Origin: Nematopogon swammerdamellus
Lineage: Eukaryota > Arthropoda > Insecta > Lepidoptera > Adelidae
Reading direction: 5' to 3'
Length of the DNA: 64,000 nt
Assembly (NCBI GenBank): GCA_946902875.1
Contig: OX336336.1
Coordinates: 3,008,545-3,072,544, forward strand
The position numbers and the translations under genes were made by a program. Shown here one piece after another: positions 21,666-32,631 of this stretch (the stretch's first letter is position 1; the number at the start of each line of letters is the position of its first letter). The notes beneath the pieces were generated by a model. It saw only the letters and a list, made by a program, of their open reading frames with translations, was not told the DNA's origin and did no database searches.

Positions 21666-21862
21666 TATTTCATAAACCTTAACGTGAAAGTGATATTTGT
21701 GTTAATACATTAAGTTTAAAACTAAATTGTGTCCTATATTTTCAACCTTGGTTCTTTGTTTTTTTCTTCATAAAGTCCACTAATATAATATAATTCCTCC
21801 TCCCTTTCGCATGGTTAGTGCAAGCGAAAGGGTTAGCAGTGGGAGGTTAGCAGTGAAGGGAA

Positions 21863-22049
21863 AATTTATCTTCACTGCTAACCTCATAAGCCATTTAGCG
21901 TGATAGTTAGTATCCTATAGTTGATGGGAAGAATCAAGCTATCCGTAGAATTTTGTTTTATTAAAATCGGTTCAGTGGTTCTCGAGTTATAAGCGGACAG
22001 ACAGACACTCAGACAGAAAGCAGACGTTGGATTTTATTATAGGTAAGGA
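21863..22049 (-). mobile_element. Helitron-like family A, 3'-truncated, facing the previous copy
   Basis: Reverse-oriented copy with the same core (GTGGTTCTCGAGTTATAAGC, AGACGTTGGATTTTATTATA) but lacking the GC-rich 3' hairpin. It ends in a small GTTAGCAGTGAAG/CTTCACTGCTAAC hairpin. Confidence 0.7.
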
Positions 22050-22054
22050 TACTC

Positions 22055-23320
22055 TATTCTTGTTTTAAAAATATAGGACGAAATCTATTTCTGGGGCTAA
22101 AATGGTCGTTCTTTAAAATTAGGGTGACTGTCCCCCTAGGTGCACCGGAAGACTTGCCAAACGCGCGCCTTATCAGTTATATTTATTAAGTCACAATTAA
22201 TATGAAAAGGTTCCACCAGGAATATCCCCCCCCCCCCCCCCCCCCCCAACCCCCACTTAAGATCCGACTCGCACACATGCCACAGCGATGTGATGAATGA
22301 TAATGACAAAACATACCTAAAACGATCAACAACGACATGGACTTCCACCTATCTCGCACCAGCCAGACTTCGTAAAAAATTCCAGACAGTCCTAAAATAT
22401 ACGAGCAGGGAGACTAAGCAGAAGTGAATCACCGACATTACGATAAGACTAGAAAAAGGTAAAAAGTGCTCTTACGAAAATAGCCAACCCGGGAGGTTCC
22501 AAGTTTAAACGACGCGTTGACGCGTTTCCAAAGTGCTGAGGTAAATTAAGGACTCGCAAGTGGCAGGGCGGTTAAAATTAACTGTTTCGAAATTGTTTCG
22601 CATTTGGTAATAATACGTACGAATGGGCAATAAGAAAAAACGAAGAAAATTGACCGAAGAAATGTTTTATCAAACCGGCTTTATTTATTAAACCGTTCTC
22701 CTTCCACGTCTCCAATATCCAGTAAGAACAATCACAATTTTACGAAACAATACTTATTCAAATGTGAGGAACAATAATACTGAAAGTTCTTTATTTGAAG
22801 CAGAATAACTAAGGGGAATAATGCAGTCTAATATTTCACTTTTATTGATCAGTTATTGCTCATGCATCGTACGAAGGAAAGTGCCAAAATTAATCCCTGC
22901 TCAACCGAGGGACATGCTCAATTCCAATCACACTTCCCGCTTCCTTCCTGGCCAACAACGTCTTCAGCCCTCATATGGCAACACCGGTCGCACTCCCAAC
23001 CGTCCACCAAACTATATTTGGATTTCGAACGTGATATCGCAACCCGCACACGCTTTGTTCCATTTGCATAACTGCAAGGAGATATCAATCTAAAGACAAA
23101 CAGAGTTAGGTCGTATTTCCAGAGAATACGAAAGATACAATTTATTCTAACGCCATTTCCTAAATGGAGTTAGGCGGGACGACTTCGCCCACAGGCCCAC
23201 AGCTCTGCCTACGTAACATTATTCTGGTCCATGTTTAACCGACTCGTTTGGCCCACAAACTCTTGTTCGAATGATACACTGTTCACTCGTTGCAACTTAT
23301 GCCTCATATCTTCATGAATA
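22055..23320. other. unassigned intronic sequence with C22 tract
   Basis: A run of 22 C lies at 22226-22247. No coding or repeat family recognised otherwise. Confidence 0.4.
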
Positions 23321-23326
23321 CTGGAG

Positions 23327-23620
23327 TCGTGGATTGGTGACTGTCGGACCGTTGAGGCTGGTCGTGGTTCGGATTCCACGTAATACTATAAATAATAGGT
23401 TCATCTCCCTTACATAACTAGGTGGTAGGATTGAAAACCCACCACACTGAATGAAAGTTTGGTTGAAACGGAAAGATGAAAATAATTCGCGTTTTCCGTC
23501 CAGTTCACTGCGGCCGGCACGATCAAAAGAAAGCACTGATATGGCATCAAGTTCACATAGGTGTGCTGGGCTGACATCACTGGTGTAGTAGGTGATGTAC
23601 GTGCCGAGCCCAACTATGTC
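23327..23620 (+). repeat. SINE-A lacking its A box
   Basis: Begins at GTTGAGGCTGGTCGTGG with the B-box-like GGTTCGGATTCC, then ACTAGGTGGTAGG, TTTTCCGTCCAGTTCAC and AGTAGGTGATGTACG. Confidence 0.75.
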
Positions 23621-23629
23621 AGGATTAAT

Positions 23630-24245
23630 AGGAAAATCATTCAAAATCAAGCAAGTACCGCAGATAAGCAGTTAACGTACCAAGTAAATACTGAACCAGT
23701 CATTCATCGTAAACGCCTCAATTTCTCTAAACACATTTCGCAAATAACGAGGACTGCAACAGATAACACTCCGATAAACATTGGCCATCCATCCACACGA
23801 ACCGCAGAAACAAATATTACAATATTTCTATACACCTGCGCTATCGCAACGCAAGGTCTTTGTACACTACTGGAAATATATCTGGGTTATTGTGTACTTA
23901 AAATATAGGCTGTCGTTTAGGGAGGATTGAGTGAGTGTGTTGATAAGATTGCGCCGGCGCGGCGCAGGTATTCGGTCGGAGTCATCGCTTATCGAGGGAT
24001 TCGTGCATAAAATACCTCCTGTCTGGTTGGAGTCATCGTAAACTCACATTACGTCGATAACACGCAACAAAACGGCAGTGATTAGTATATCCGCTGCTAT
24101 GGAGAAAAAATGTTGACACTCGGGCACAGTGATTTGTCCAAATACTTCAACACAAGAACATGTCTATCCAACAATGCATGTTGAATAAGGGTGTCTGTAA
24201 GGGTTAGTTCTTTATCTATTATGACTTTCTGGTGTGCTAATATAA
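23630..24245. other. unassigned intronic sequence
   Basis: Nothing recognised. Confidence 0.4.
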
Positions 24246-24249
24246 ATAA

Positions 24250-24485
24250 CTAGCTGTGCCCGCGGCTCCGCCCGCTCTCATATTTCACTTCACTGCTAAC
24301 CTCATAAGCCATTTAGCGTGATAGTAAGTAGCCTATAGTTGATGGGAAGAATCAAGGTATCCGTAGAATTTTGTTTTATTAAAATCGGTTCAGTGGTTCT
24401 CGAGTTATAAGCGGACAGACAGACATACACTCAGACACTCAGACAGAAAGCAGACGTTGGATTTTATTATAGGTAAGGATAAGGA
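24250..24485 (-). mobile_element. Helitron-like family A, complete
   Basis: 236 bp on the minus strand, starting TCCTTATCCTTACC after A and ending with the GC hairpin and a canonical CTAG followed by T. This copy supports assigning the family to Helitrons, since the others end in CTTG. Confidence 0.75.
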
Positions 24486-24489
24486 TACT

Positions 24490-24775
24490 TCTCACGTCGT
24501 CGCGTCGACAGCAAGGACTGCGGGCTCCGCTGCTGAGACGGCAGCTCACGCCAAAATATCTACTTAGCTGGCGATCATTAATCAAAATGATCATTGCAAT
24601 AGAAACTTTAGGTCCCGTTCGCGCAGCCGCAAATCAATTTCTTGAGGGTGCTGTGCCTGGGTTGTTCCTCCTCCAGCGCGGTATAGCCGTGCAGAGAGCG
24701 TTGTGGGGGACCTTAATTCCGGCTCGTCTGAATCTGGACGATTCGCATCCTAATTTGAATATAAATTTTAACTAA
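24490..24775 (+). pseudogene. frameshifted C-terminal retroelement-type tail
   Basis: Two frames carry parts of one domain: TARTAGSAAETAAHAK at about 24508-24555 and then AIETLGP and FLLQRGIAVQR at about 24596-24695. The same motifs appear in order in the remnant at 44130-44573 (SSRAAGAAEAG, AIETLGP, IQRASLAIQRGNAA). I know this C-terminal module from animal mobile-element proteins but cannot name the family with certainty. The ATG at 24587 is not a real start. Confidence 0.65.
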
Positions 24776-25178
24776 GCAATATTCGTTTTCTTGTTATTAA
24801 TTAATTAAATAACTTTTTAGATTTAGTAGATTTCTTCTAAAGTTACAAAATTATTAATCTCAACAGTTCTCCGTTCATAGCAATTTACAGAACAGTCTCT
24901 GGTTGAATGCCCTCGACAATAGTTTGCACAATGTCTAAAATTTCAGAGGCGGCGCCGCTTAACAATTTACGCAATTAGAGTCAATTTTCACGCATCCGGT
25001 TGAAATGTGAACAGGAAACGTTACTGGGAACAATTCATTTTGGAATCGATAAGAAATTTTAGAATTTTCAGCTATTTGACTATGGGGATGGATGGAAGAC
25101 GAGGTTTAGATAAACGTAGATCGAGGAAGAAGCATTAAATATCTTTTTGAGGATTTCGCAAACATGATACCTACTCAC

Positions 25179-25344
25179 AGTATTCGGCAGTAAATAATGA
25201 ACATCGAGCTATAGAAAGTGACAATCCGTTTGTAGAGCGTCCGTCCCTGTCGTAAGAACTCGCACGTCTCGGTGCGACAGAGACGACGCTCTACAACCGG
25301 ATTGTCTCTTTCCAAAGCGCGATGTTCATTATTTGCCGTTCATT
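25179..25344. repeat. MITE-like hairpin
   Basis: Arms about 25183-25256 and 25270-25342: CAGTAAATAATGAACATCG pairs with CGATGTTCATTATTTGCCG, and CGTTTGTAGAGCGTC pairs with GACGCTCTACAACCG. The stem is imperfect with a short loop. No copy elsewhere in the window. Confidence 0.7.
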
Positions 25345-25504
25345 ATCTGCCGGTTACTGTACTTTAAAATGGACTTAGATATTTTGATGACATAAAAAGT
25401 TAATATTTAAAAGCTACGTAAATTCCTTCCTCACATCATCACTGGTAGAGAAAGGAAACACTGGTTTGATTCAAGTCGTTTAGATTTCTTGACTTGCCTG
25501 TTAA

Positions 25505-25535
<31 letters not shown>

Positions 25536-26024
25536 ACTAGGCAAAACATCACATCATATTATCCTAACTATAGCCATATTTCAATAGATATACCTAACTA
25601 TAATTTATATGCTTATAGTTAGGTAAAGATTCAAGGTATAATGTGTGATAGATTATTGTAATATAATCTTGTAAATTCTCTGAAAAATAAGTGGGTACGT
25701 CTATACAAAAAACGCTCGCGCACGGCGACGACGGCCCAAAATTTAGAATGTTCAAAGAAAGTGAAAAACAATTTATTCTGTAAGCTTTGAATTTATTTAG
25801 ATGATTCTTAGTCTTATTAATGCATTTTTGAATGGTTATACCACTTTTTAACCACACATTTTTAAGATAATTTATAAGATTAAATAAAAAATCATGTAAT
25901 CACATTAGATATACCTTGAATCTTTACCTTACCATAGGCATATATATACATACATTATAGTTAAATCACTTGAAATATGGGTATGGTTAGAGAAATACGA
26001 AGTGCTTTTGCCTTGTACCCCCCC
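25505..26024. mobile_element. TTAA-flanked MITE with expanded G30 end
   Basis: Flanked by TTAA at 25501-25504 and 26025-26028. Ends are G-run plus GTACTAGGCAAAA and the inverse TTTTGCCTTGTACCCCCCC. The left G run is 30 long (25505-25534) against 7 at the other end and in the sister copy at 55143-55736. TTAA targets are typical of piggyBac-type elements, but no transposase is present. Confidence 0.85.
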
Positions 26025-26052
26025 TTAAGCAAACAGCATGACATTATTACTT

Positions 26053-26218
26053 GTCTTTTTCTGGTTTGCACTTACCTCGGCCCGCGCTTCCTCACTTCGC
26101 GCCTCACGCTACACCCGCTGACGCCCAGCCTTGGAGGAAATACTAGGCGTCAGTGGGTGTAGTGTGAGGCGCGAAGTGAGGAAGGCCGGGCCGAGGTAAG
26201 TGCAAACCAGAAACAGAC
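26053..26218. repeat. long hairpin, 166 bp
   Basis: Arms 26053-26128 and 26143-26218 pair with few mismatches (CTGGTTTGCACTTACCTCGG with CCGAGGTAAGTGCAAACCAG; CACTTCGCGCCTCAC with GTGAGGCGCGAAGTG). The loop is about 14 nt. The sequence is GC-rich compared with its flanks. Confidence 0.88.
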
Positions 26219-26559
26219 TAGTACAACTGCCAAGTGGGCTCGACATTGGTGACATTAGTCAGCTGTGGTTTTCGTGCTGCAACATGTTCAAAATGCAGCT
26301 GAATCATAGTATGACCACAACACACATGTATGAGATTCTCCCTCGCATCATTTCGTTTTCCCGGATGGTCATCTGTTTTTTTTATTTGTTTTATATAGAC
26401 AGCCGGCGCGGGTGTCTGCCCAATGCTTCAACGGAAGATCAGACACAGCCAATAACACCATTTCTCGCAAAACCACGCTCAAAGAGGCGCCATGCCGGCT
26501 ATGAGGCGGACAAAAAGGCCGTCTTTTGAAGATCCCCAGTTATATATTATGTAGTAGTT

Positions 26560-26934
26560 TTTGCCCGCGACTTCGCTCGCGTGAAATTCGTATTTAAAAA
26601 GAAAAATTAAGCCCGCTACTGCATCGATTTCCAAATCGATGCGCTACTGTACCTATTTCAGCGCGCGGAACAATTCGGTTTTTATGAGAGCCACATCTTA
26701 GCGTAACCGGAAGTGAATTTTATTTAGCCTATCCTGTGTTTCGTTTAGTTAAATGTGCTTGTATTAAGTTTCATCGAATTCGGATGATCGGTTTAAGAGT
26801 TATGGAGGAACATACATATACAGAAAATATTTCTAAAAATCGTCAATTTAGTTTTAGTTTCATACTCGTACATAGAGTCCACAAACGTAATATCTCATAA
26901 AACAAAGTAACTTACTCCATGACCATCCCTTATT
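26560..26934 (-). mobile_element. Helitron-like family B
   Basis: Contains TTGCCCGCGACTTCGCTCGC, GTGAAATTCGTATTT, CACATCTTAGCGTAACCGG, GTTTCATCGAATTCGGATG and GAGTTATGGAGGAACATAC. Family shared with 36161-36508 and 54002-54370. The CTAG end is mutated here and the 5' tip is lost. Confidence 0.65.
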
Positions 26935-27034
26935 ATTAGTATTGAATATATTGAATGATGATGATATTTTATGTGGTAGGGAAGTTGTTAGGTGTTGGTT
27001 TTTGTACACAATCTAGGAAGTGTTTTTGTGTGGA

Positions 27035-27450
27035 ACCATGCCAGTTCCTCCCTTTTTGTCGTCTCGGTTACACTAAATTGAACGGAAACACACAAACTCG
27101 GTATCTACTTTCATAGCCGTTTCGATTCGACTGAGCTACATTCAGAACGGTGGTACTAATGCAGACGGATGAAACCCTACCCTAGTATGGCAAGGGAAGG
27201 TACCTAACTTAACCCAAGCCGCCAGGGTTGATACCACCGCACTGAATGAAAGGTCGGTCGAAGCGGATTGAATGAAAGGTCTCGGATTATAGCATGTAGA
27301 CAGTTCGTGTTTTCCGTTCAGTTCAGTGCGGCCGGGACGACCAAAGGGAATCACTGAAATAGCACCTATTTACCCAAGGTGTGATGGGCCGACATCAGGG
27401 GTGTCTGTCGTAGGTGATGTAGCCAAACGTATCAGTTTCCATAAAAAAAG
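27035..27450. repeat. two SINE-A fragments back to back
   Basis: 27035-27200 is minus-strand SINE-A body (CATAGCCGTTTCGATTCG, CTAGTATGG). 27205-27450 is plus-strand 3' half (ACCGCACTGAATGAAAGG, GTGTTTTCCGTTCAGTTCAG, GATGTAGCCAAACGTATC) with an A-rich tail. The GAATGAAAGG motif is duplicated internally. Confidence 0.7.
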
Positions 27451-27454
27451 CGTG

Positions 27455-28065
27455 CGTGTACGCGAGTTAGAAGTTACGCTTCTATCTAAGTTATAGGTTT
27501 TTTTATTTAAGTTTTAAGTAGGTACCTTATCTTAAGTAGTTTTTGAGTTGTTACATTTTTTTAGGTTTTTGAGTTGTTTAAGTTTAAGTTTTTAACCGAC
27601 CGACCCCTCGACCTCTACAAAACCTACATACAAATATTTTTATGCGGTGACGACGAACGTGACGATGACACATGACGCATGATGGTGACGTTTTTTCCGA
27701 GTTAACACTCCTTTGTATAACGCTCCTAAAGGAGTTCAATTTATTTCATGTCTGTAAATAAGTATAGCTTCTAAAACCTACAGTATTATGGATCGACTCG
27801 TCGTGTCCAATAAATTGTATTTAAATGAGTATGGATGGTGTTTTTACTGCAACATTCGACAAAGTCATCATCAGATTCATCAATAACTATCATTTCATTA
27901 ATTCGAATCAAAGAGAATTGAATCAGAGCTATGGTGTTCGGTTGTTATTTTGATAGTTTCCTTTTGTGCCACGACGATGTGCTATGAATACCTACTGGGT
28001 TAGTAAATTTGTTACTTTTATTTAATTATATGTAAATTTGTATTGTTATTTTTATTTAATTATAT
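27455..28065. other. unassigned intronic sequence
   Basis: T-rich and low complexity near 27480-27600. Nothing recognised. Confidence 0.4.
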
Positions 28066-28067
28066 GT

Positions 28068-28380
28068 AATATTGGATGGGTGACCGCTCGACCGTTGGAA
28101 GCTGACCGTGGTTCGGATTCCACGTAAATAAAACTGTAGGTCCCTTCCCTTCTTACCTTACTAGGCGGTAGGGTTCAAACCGCCCAGTTTGGTACCACCG
28201 CACTGAATGAAACGTCGGTCGAAACGGCTATGTAAATAGTTTTCCGTCCAGTTCAGTGTAGCCGGCACGACCGAAGGGAAGCACTGACATGGCACCTAGT
28301 TCACCCGGTGTTATGGGCCGACATCACGGATGTTGTAGGTGATGTTGATGTAGCCAAACGTGTCAGTTTCCATAAAAAAA
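28068..28380 (+). repeat. SINE-A from just before the B box to the 3' end
   Basis: Begins GGATGGGTGACCGCTCGACC, includes GGTTCGGATTCCACG and ends GATGTAGCCAAACGTGTC plus an A tail. GATGTTGATGTAG shows a small in-frame repeat near the 3' end. Confidence 0.8.
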
Positions 28381-28383
28381 AGG

Positions 28384-28520
28384 TTTTTAGGGTTCCGTGC
28401 CGTAGTACGGAATGCTTGTAACAGCTTTAGATTTTATAATAAACTGTCTTTAGACAAAAAAAAAAACCGGCCAAGTGCGAGTCCGACTAGAACAACGAGG
28501 TTTTCACACCACAATTTTTT
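28384..28520. repeat. SINE-C pieces
   Basis: A minus-strand 3' piece (TTTTTAGGGTTCCGTGCCG) is followed at 28461 by a plus-strand 5' piece (AAACCGGCCAAGTGCGAG). Confidence 0.6.
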
Positions 28521-28736
28521 TTAACATTGGAAATGTTTAATGGATCGATTTTGCGTTATACACAAAAATGCATATAACTTTGTTGATATAAGGGTTACGA
28601 GGGTCAGTGAGGGCTCAATCGACGCAGAATTTATCGAGACGTATTTGATTATATGAGATTTTGAAAATTTCGAAATACTTTTTTTTTAAATCCAAAAAAC
28701 CAAAAAAAATCGGAAAAAAATCTATATTATATTATA

Positions 28737-30739
28737 CAGGGTGTCCCAAAACTCGACGTCCAAACGAAAGGAGGTCATAGAGGAGGTCATTTCCAATCAG
28801 AATCACCCTATTTGTAGTTATCCATTTCTCAGTCGTTTAGAAGTTATAGCTCTTTCTCTGAGTTTTTCTAATTTCAACCCCAATTTTCGAATAAAAAATC
28901 ATAAAAAAAATTACATGTAACTTAGGTTCATTTAATTTTTTGGGGTTTTATTGCAATTAGTGTAGCTTTGTGAAAACATATGTTTTACAACATTTTCTTT
29001 CTTATTCCAATAGTAAAGCCTATTTCAATTAGAGTTTTTCAGTAATTCATCAATGAAGCCTTGACTTTGATTGAAGTTTACTTTAAAAAAATGTACTACA
29101 GGAAAGTGAACCTGCTTTGCAAAAACATGTACAGTTCATACGGATTCCAGAAAGGTACAATTCATTAGATTCATTACCATAAAACTTAATCTTTAAGACG
29201 AAGATATGAATGAAACAACTAATCCGGTCTAACAAATTTAAAAGCGTTAGGTACTTTCTTAGAAGAGAACAATGGAGGGCCTCTCCGTTGAACCCGTGAA
29301 AACAATTGGACCGGTCGCCAACATGTTTCACCTACCCCCTCTCCTCCCCTCCCACGCCTTTAAGCCGTTCATCACCTATCTGCGCCTGACCCACTCTTTC
29401 AGTTTCAGTGACTCGCTAGCTTCTTGTAACATCGCCGTTCCGCTATTCTGTCATATTTTGTGTATGCGAATACATGATATTGTATCTCTCTTTTATGGAC
29501 GGATTGATACAAAAACGTGACCTGCCTGAGCGGCGCAGTGCGGCGGACTGAGTGCTCGCGAAAGAGTGTGTGCCGAATGCTCACAAATAGCGCGCCTCAA
29601 GTCGGTGCGTTGTATGCCACTTCCCGATACTTTTTAATTCGTTGGGATCGACGGCGAAGAAGAAGTGCTCGACGTGCTCCACCTACTCGATGGGTACCAG
29701 GAATTTCACCTTGAACGTGTGTGTTGTGTACATTTATGATTTTTATGAACACTCTATGATCGGGATAGCGTTCGCGTTCCGGGTACCGATTGCAGTATTC
29801 CCTCGCAGCATTACGAGCGTTGCCGTCACATAAACCGTAAATAAAATGCATTTCTGCATATTCACGGGGCGTGTAGGCTGCCATCTCTACGCAGTTTTCA
29901 GTTCAATAACAAGTCCAAATCACAAGCACAATCACAGTCAAAATCACAAGCGCAGGTTAAACACACAGGATAGGGATCAAAGTTCGTAAAGAATAGCCAA
30001 ATCATATGTAAAGAAAAAAAAAAAGAAAACAGAATAGCGGAACGGCGATGTTACAAGCAGCTAGCGAGTCACTGAAACTGAAAGAGTGGGTCAGGCGCAG
30101 ATAGGTGATGAACGGCTTAAAGGAGTGGGAGGGGAGGGGAGGGGAGAGGGTAGGTGAAACATGTTGGCGACCGGTCCCATTGTTTTCACGGGCTCAACGG
30201 AGAGGCCCTCCATTGTTCTCTTCTAAGAAAGTACCTAACGCTTTTAAATTTGGTAGACCGGATTAGTTGTTTCATTCATATCTTCGTTAAGTTTTATGGT
30301 AATGAATCTAATGAATTGTACCTTTCTGGAATCCGTATGAACTGTACATGTTTTTGCAAAGCAGGTTCACTTTCCTGTAGTACATTTTTTTAAAGTAAAC
30401 TTCAATCAAAGTCAAGGCTTCATTGATGAATTACTGAAAAATTCTAATTGAAATAGGCTTTACTATTGGAATAAGAAAGAAAATGTTATAAAACAATTTT
30501 TTTCACAAAGCTACACTAATTGCAATAAAACCCCAAAAAATTAAATGAACCTAAGTTACATGTAATTTTTTTTATGATTTTTTATTCGAAAATTGGGGTT
30601 GAAATTAGAAAAACTCAGAAAAAGAGCTATAACTTCTAAACGACTGAGAAATGGATAACTACAAATAGGGTGATTCTGATTGGAAATGACCTCCTCTATG
30701 ACCTCCTTTCGTTTGGACGTCGAGTTTTGGGACACCCTG
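28737..30739. mobile_element. TA-flanked fold-back element with 715-bp inverted ends
   Basis: Begins CAGGGTGTCCCAAAACTCG after TA (28735-28736) and ends with the inverse CGAGTTTTGGGACACCCTG before TA (30740-30741). The inverted ends reach inward to about 29451 and 30030. The unpaired core carries a transposase N-terminal remnant. The TA target and the transposase type point to the IS630/Tc1/mariner group. The ends match those of the second element at 39643-41501 over CAGGGTGTCCCA. Confidence 0.9.
29597..29884 (-). pseudogene. transposase N-terminus (helix-turn-helix, DUF4817-like)
   Basis: The minus-strand frame starts MAAYTPREYAEMHFIYGLC and continues with NAAREYCNRYP and RYPDHRVF. This is the pattern of the N-terminal helix-turn-helix domain of an insect IS630-type transposase family whose first lines read as 'T-x-x-E-x-x-x-M-x-x-IYG ... 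RYP-x-R-x-xPxxxxF'. The match ends near residue 50; the rest of the frame is arginine-rich and does not resemble the catalytic domain, and no DDE/D core follows. The piece is therefore the DNA-binding domain only, trapped in the core of the fold-back element. Confidence 0.72.
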
Positions 30740-30949
30740 TATATTAAAAGTATATTCGCTGCTCTGCGCCGCTTGACGTTGGATCGCAGCATGACTAAGC
30801 CGGGTGCAAAGGCGCGCGCCAAAGCTAGATTGCACATCAAAAGGACTATTCTACGAAAACGTCGCAATTTTTTGGACTTTTATTTTTGTTGGGTTTACTA
30901 AATAATGAAATTTTCCAGGATACATTTCCAATGCAGCCATTGTTGCGTA

Positions 30950-31212
30950 CACGTAAAATATGTTGATTTTTTTGAAAAAAAACACGTTTCTCTTATGGGG
31001 ACTCGCCCCTTAATTTTTCACTCCTATTTTTTATTATTTATTGTATATCTACCATAATAATGACACATTATTATGTGAGCATTTCAACCGGCTAGATATT
31101 ATGGTTCCAAATATACAGCCATCGGACGGACGGACGGACAGACAGACAGACGGCGCGCGGCGCTGGCTTAGTAATAGGCTTCCGTCCGTACTGGGTACAG
31201 AAACCTAAAAAG
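30950..31212 (+). repeat. SINE-C 3' part
   Basis: Contains TATGGGGACTCGCCCCTTAA, CATAATAATGACACA, AACCGGCTAGATATTA, a GGACGGACGGACAGACAG run and CTTAGTAATAGGCTTCCG, and ends CAGAAACCTAAAAAG. Confidence 0.75.
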
Positions 31213-31214
31213 AG

Positions 31215-32370
31215 TTATTTATTACAGTTGCTAAGGATGCGTTAGCTGACGTATCGGTGAAATGTCGCTCCAGTAGGGCTCTGTCTGCCCTGTGGAGACG
31301 CCCCCGCGTTCGTCGCCACGATGTAAAAAATAGAAGACAGACGTAAAGTAAGTATGTCAATATATGTATGTAAGTCAAAACTCGTGCATTCGCGGTGCAC
31401 TACAGGTCGCCTTATCAGGCAGAAGATTGTCTGTTATCAATGCACGCCCTGATTTCGCGTGCAGCTGTATATGTGCGTCCGTGTGTGTGTGTGCGTGTTA
31501 TCAACTAGGTCGCCATGCGAGGTGCATTTTGCAAAATGTAAACCAAGTATTATAAATACACTAGCTAGCTTCTAGCATTTCGGAATGCTCGAATGTTGTA
31601 TTTTTTTTTTAAATATGTATTTTAAAATTATAACAAACATATATTTTTATTCCTTATATATAACTTTTCCCTTGTTATTTATGTCACATATTATTATATT
31701 TAGATTAGATAAATGCTAATGCGAAAATGAAGAGAAAAATGTCATATTATGACCGTGATTAGGTCATCAAACTCTATATATAGGTACTAGTACCAAAATT
31801 TCAACTTTTTTCGTCCAGTAGCAGTGGCAGACGGACTGACAGCCACAAGAGTGATCCTATAAGGGTTCCGTTTTTCCTCTTTTATGGAACCAAACCCTAA
31901 TGAAGACAATTACCTACTGTAAGAATTGGTGTAAGGACCGTGCCAAGGTTATCCTGTCGCCCTATTAGCGCGTCATCTTGACCCGTACAAAATTAGCTGG
32001 TAAAACGTTTCGTAGTCGTTTCGTAGTAGAAACTATAAAGACTTTACACTTGTTAAGAGTTCACAGAACACGATGTTAGGAACTCTAAAAGCGAACGAGT
32101 GCAGTGAACCGGAAAGCAGCAGCGTGTCAGCTTGTACTAATCGTGAATCGTGGAGCACGATCGCTAAATACAATGCACCACAGGTACACACCTACAATAG
32201 GTATTGCTTCTTTTATTTTGAAATACAATGAAAACGCGTCATATTAAAAGTGCAAAAAAAAAACAGTCGAATTGAGAACCTCCTCCTTTTGGGAAGTCGT
32301 TTAAAAATATGTAACGACCGACTGCTGACGGCGACGACGCCCCGTCGACTCTATGTTCCAGTCAAGAACT
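31215..32370. other. unassigned intronic sequence
   Basis: A diverged SINE-C-like stretch near 31780-31905 (GGACTGACAGCC, AGGGTTCCGTTTTTCC) is the only hint of a repeat. Confidence 0.4.
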
Positions 32371-32375
32371 ACTCA

Positions 32376-32470
32376 GCATCGGTAGCTCAGTGGTGCGCTC
32401 GATCGACCGCCGTTCGTCATATTAAGCACACTTGGGCGCGGTCAGAATTTGGATGGGTAACCAATGGCAG
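32376..32470 (+). repeat. SINE-A head only
   Basis: CATCGGTAGCTCAGTGGTGC, GGGCGCGGTCAG and GGATGGGTAACC. Cut before the B box. Confidence 0.65.
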
Positions 32471-32631
32471 CAAGAGTGCACACATACATAAATTGCCATG
32501 AGACAAACGCAAAGACAGACCATTGAACTGACTACTTCTTTGCAAGCAGCAAAGTAAACCAAACGGTTTTTTTTCTAAGCTTTTTCGAGCGTATATAGCG
32601 ACGAAGCATAGCGTAGTCAAATCGGGCGTCC

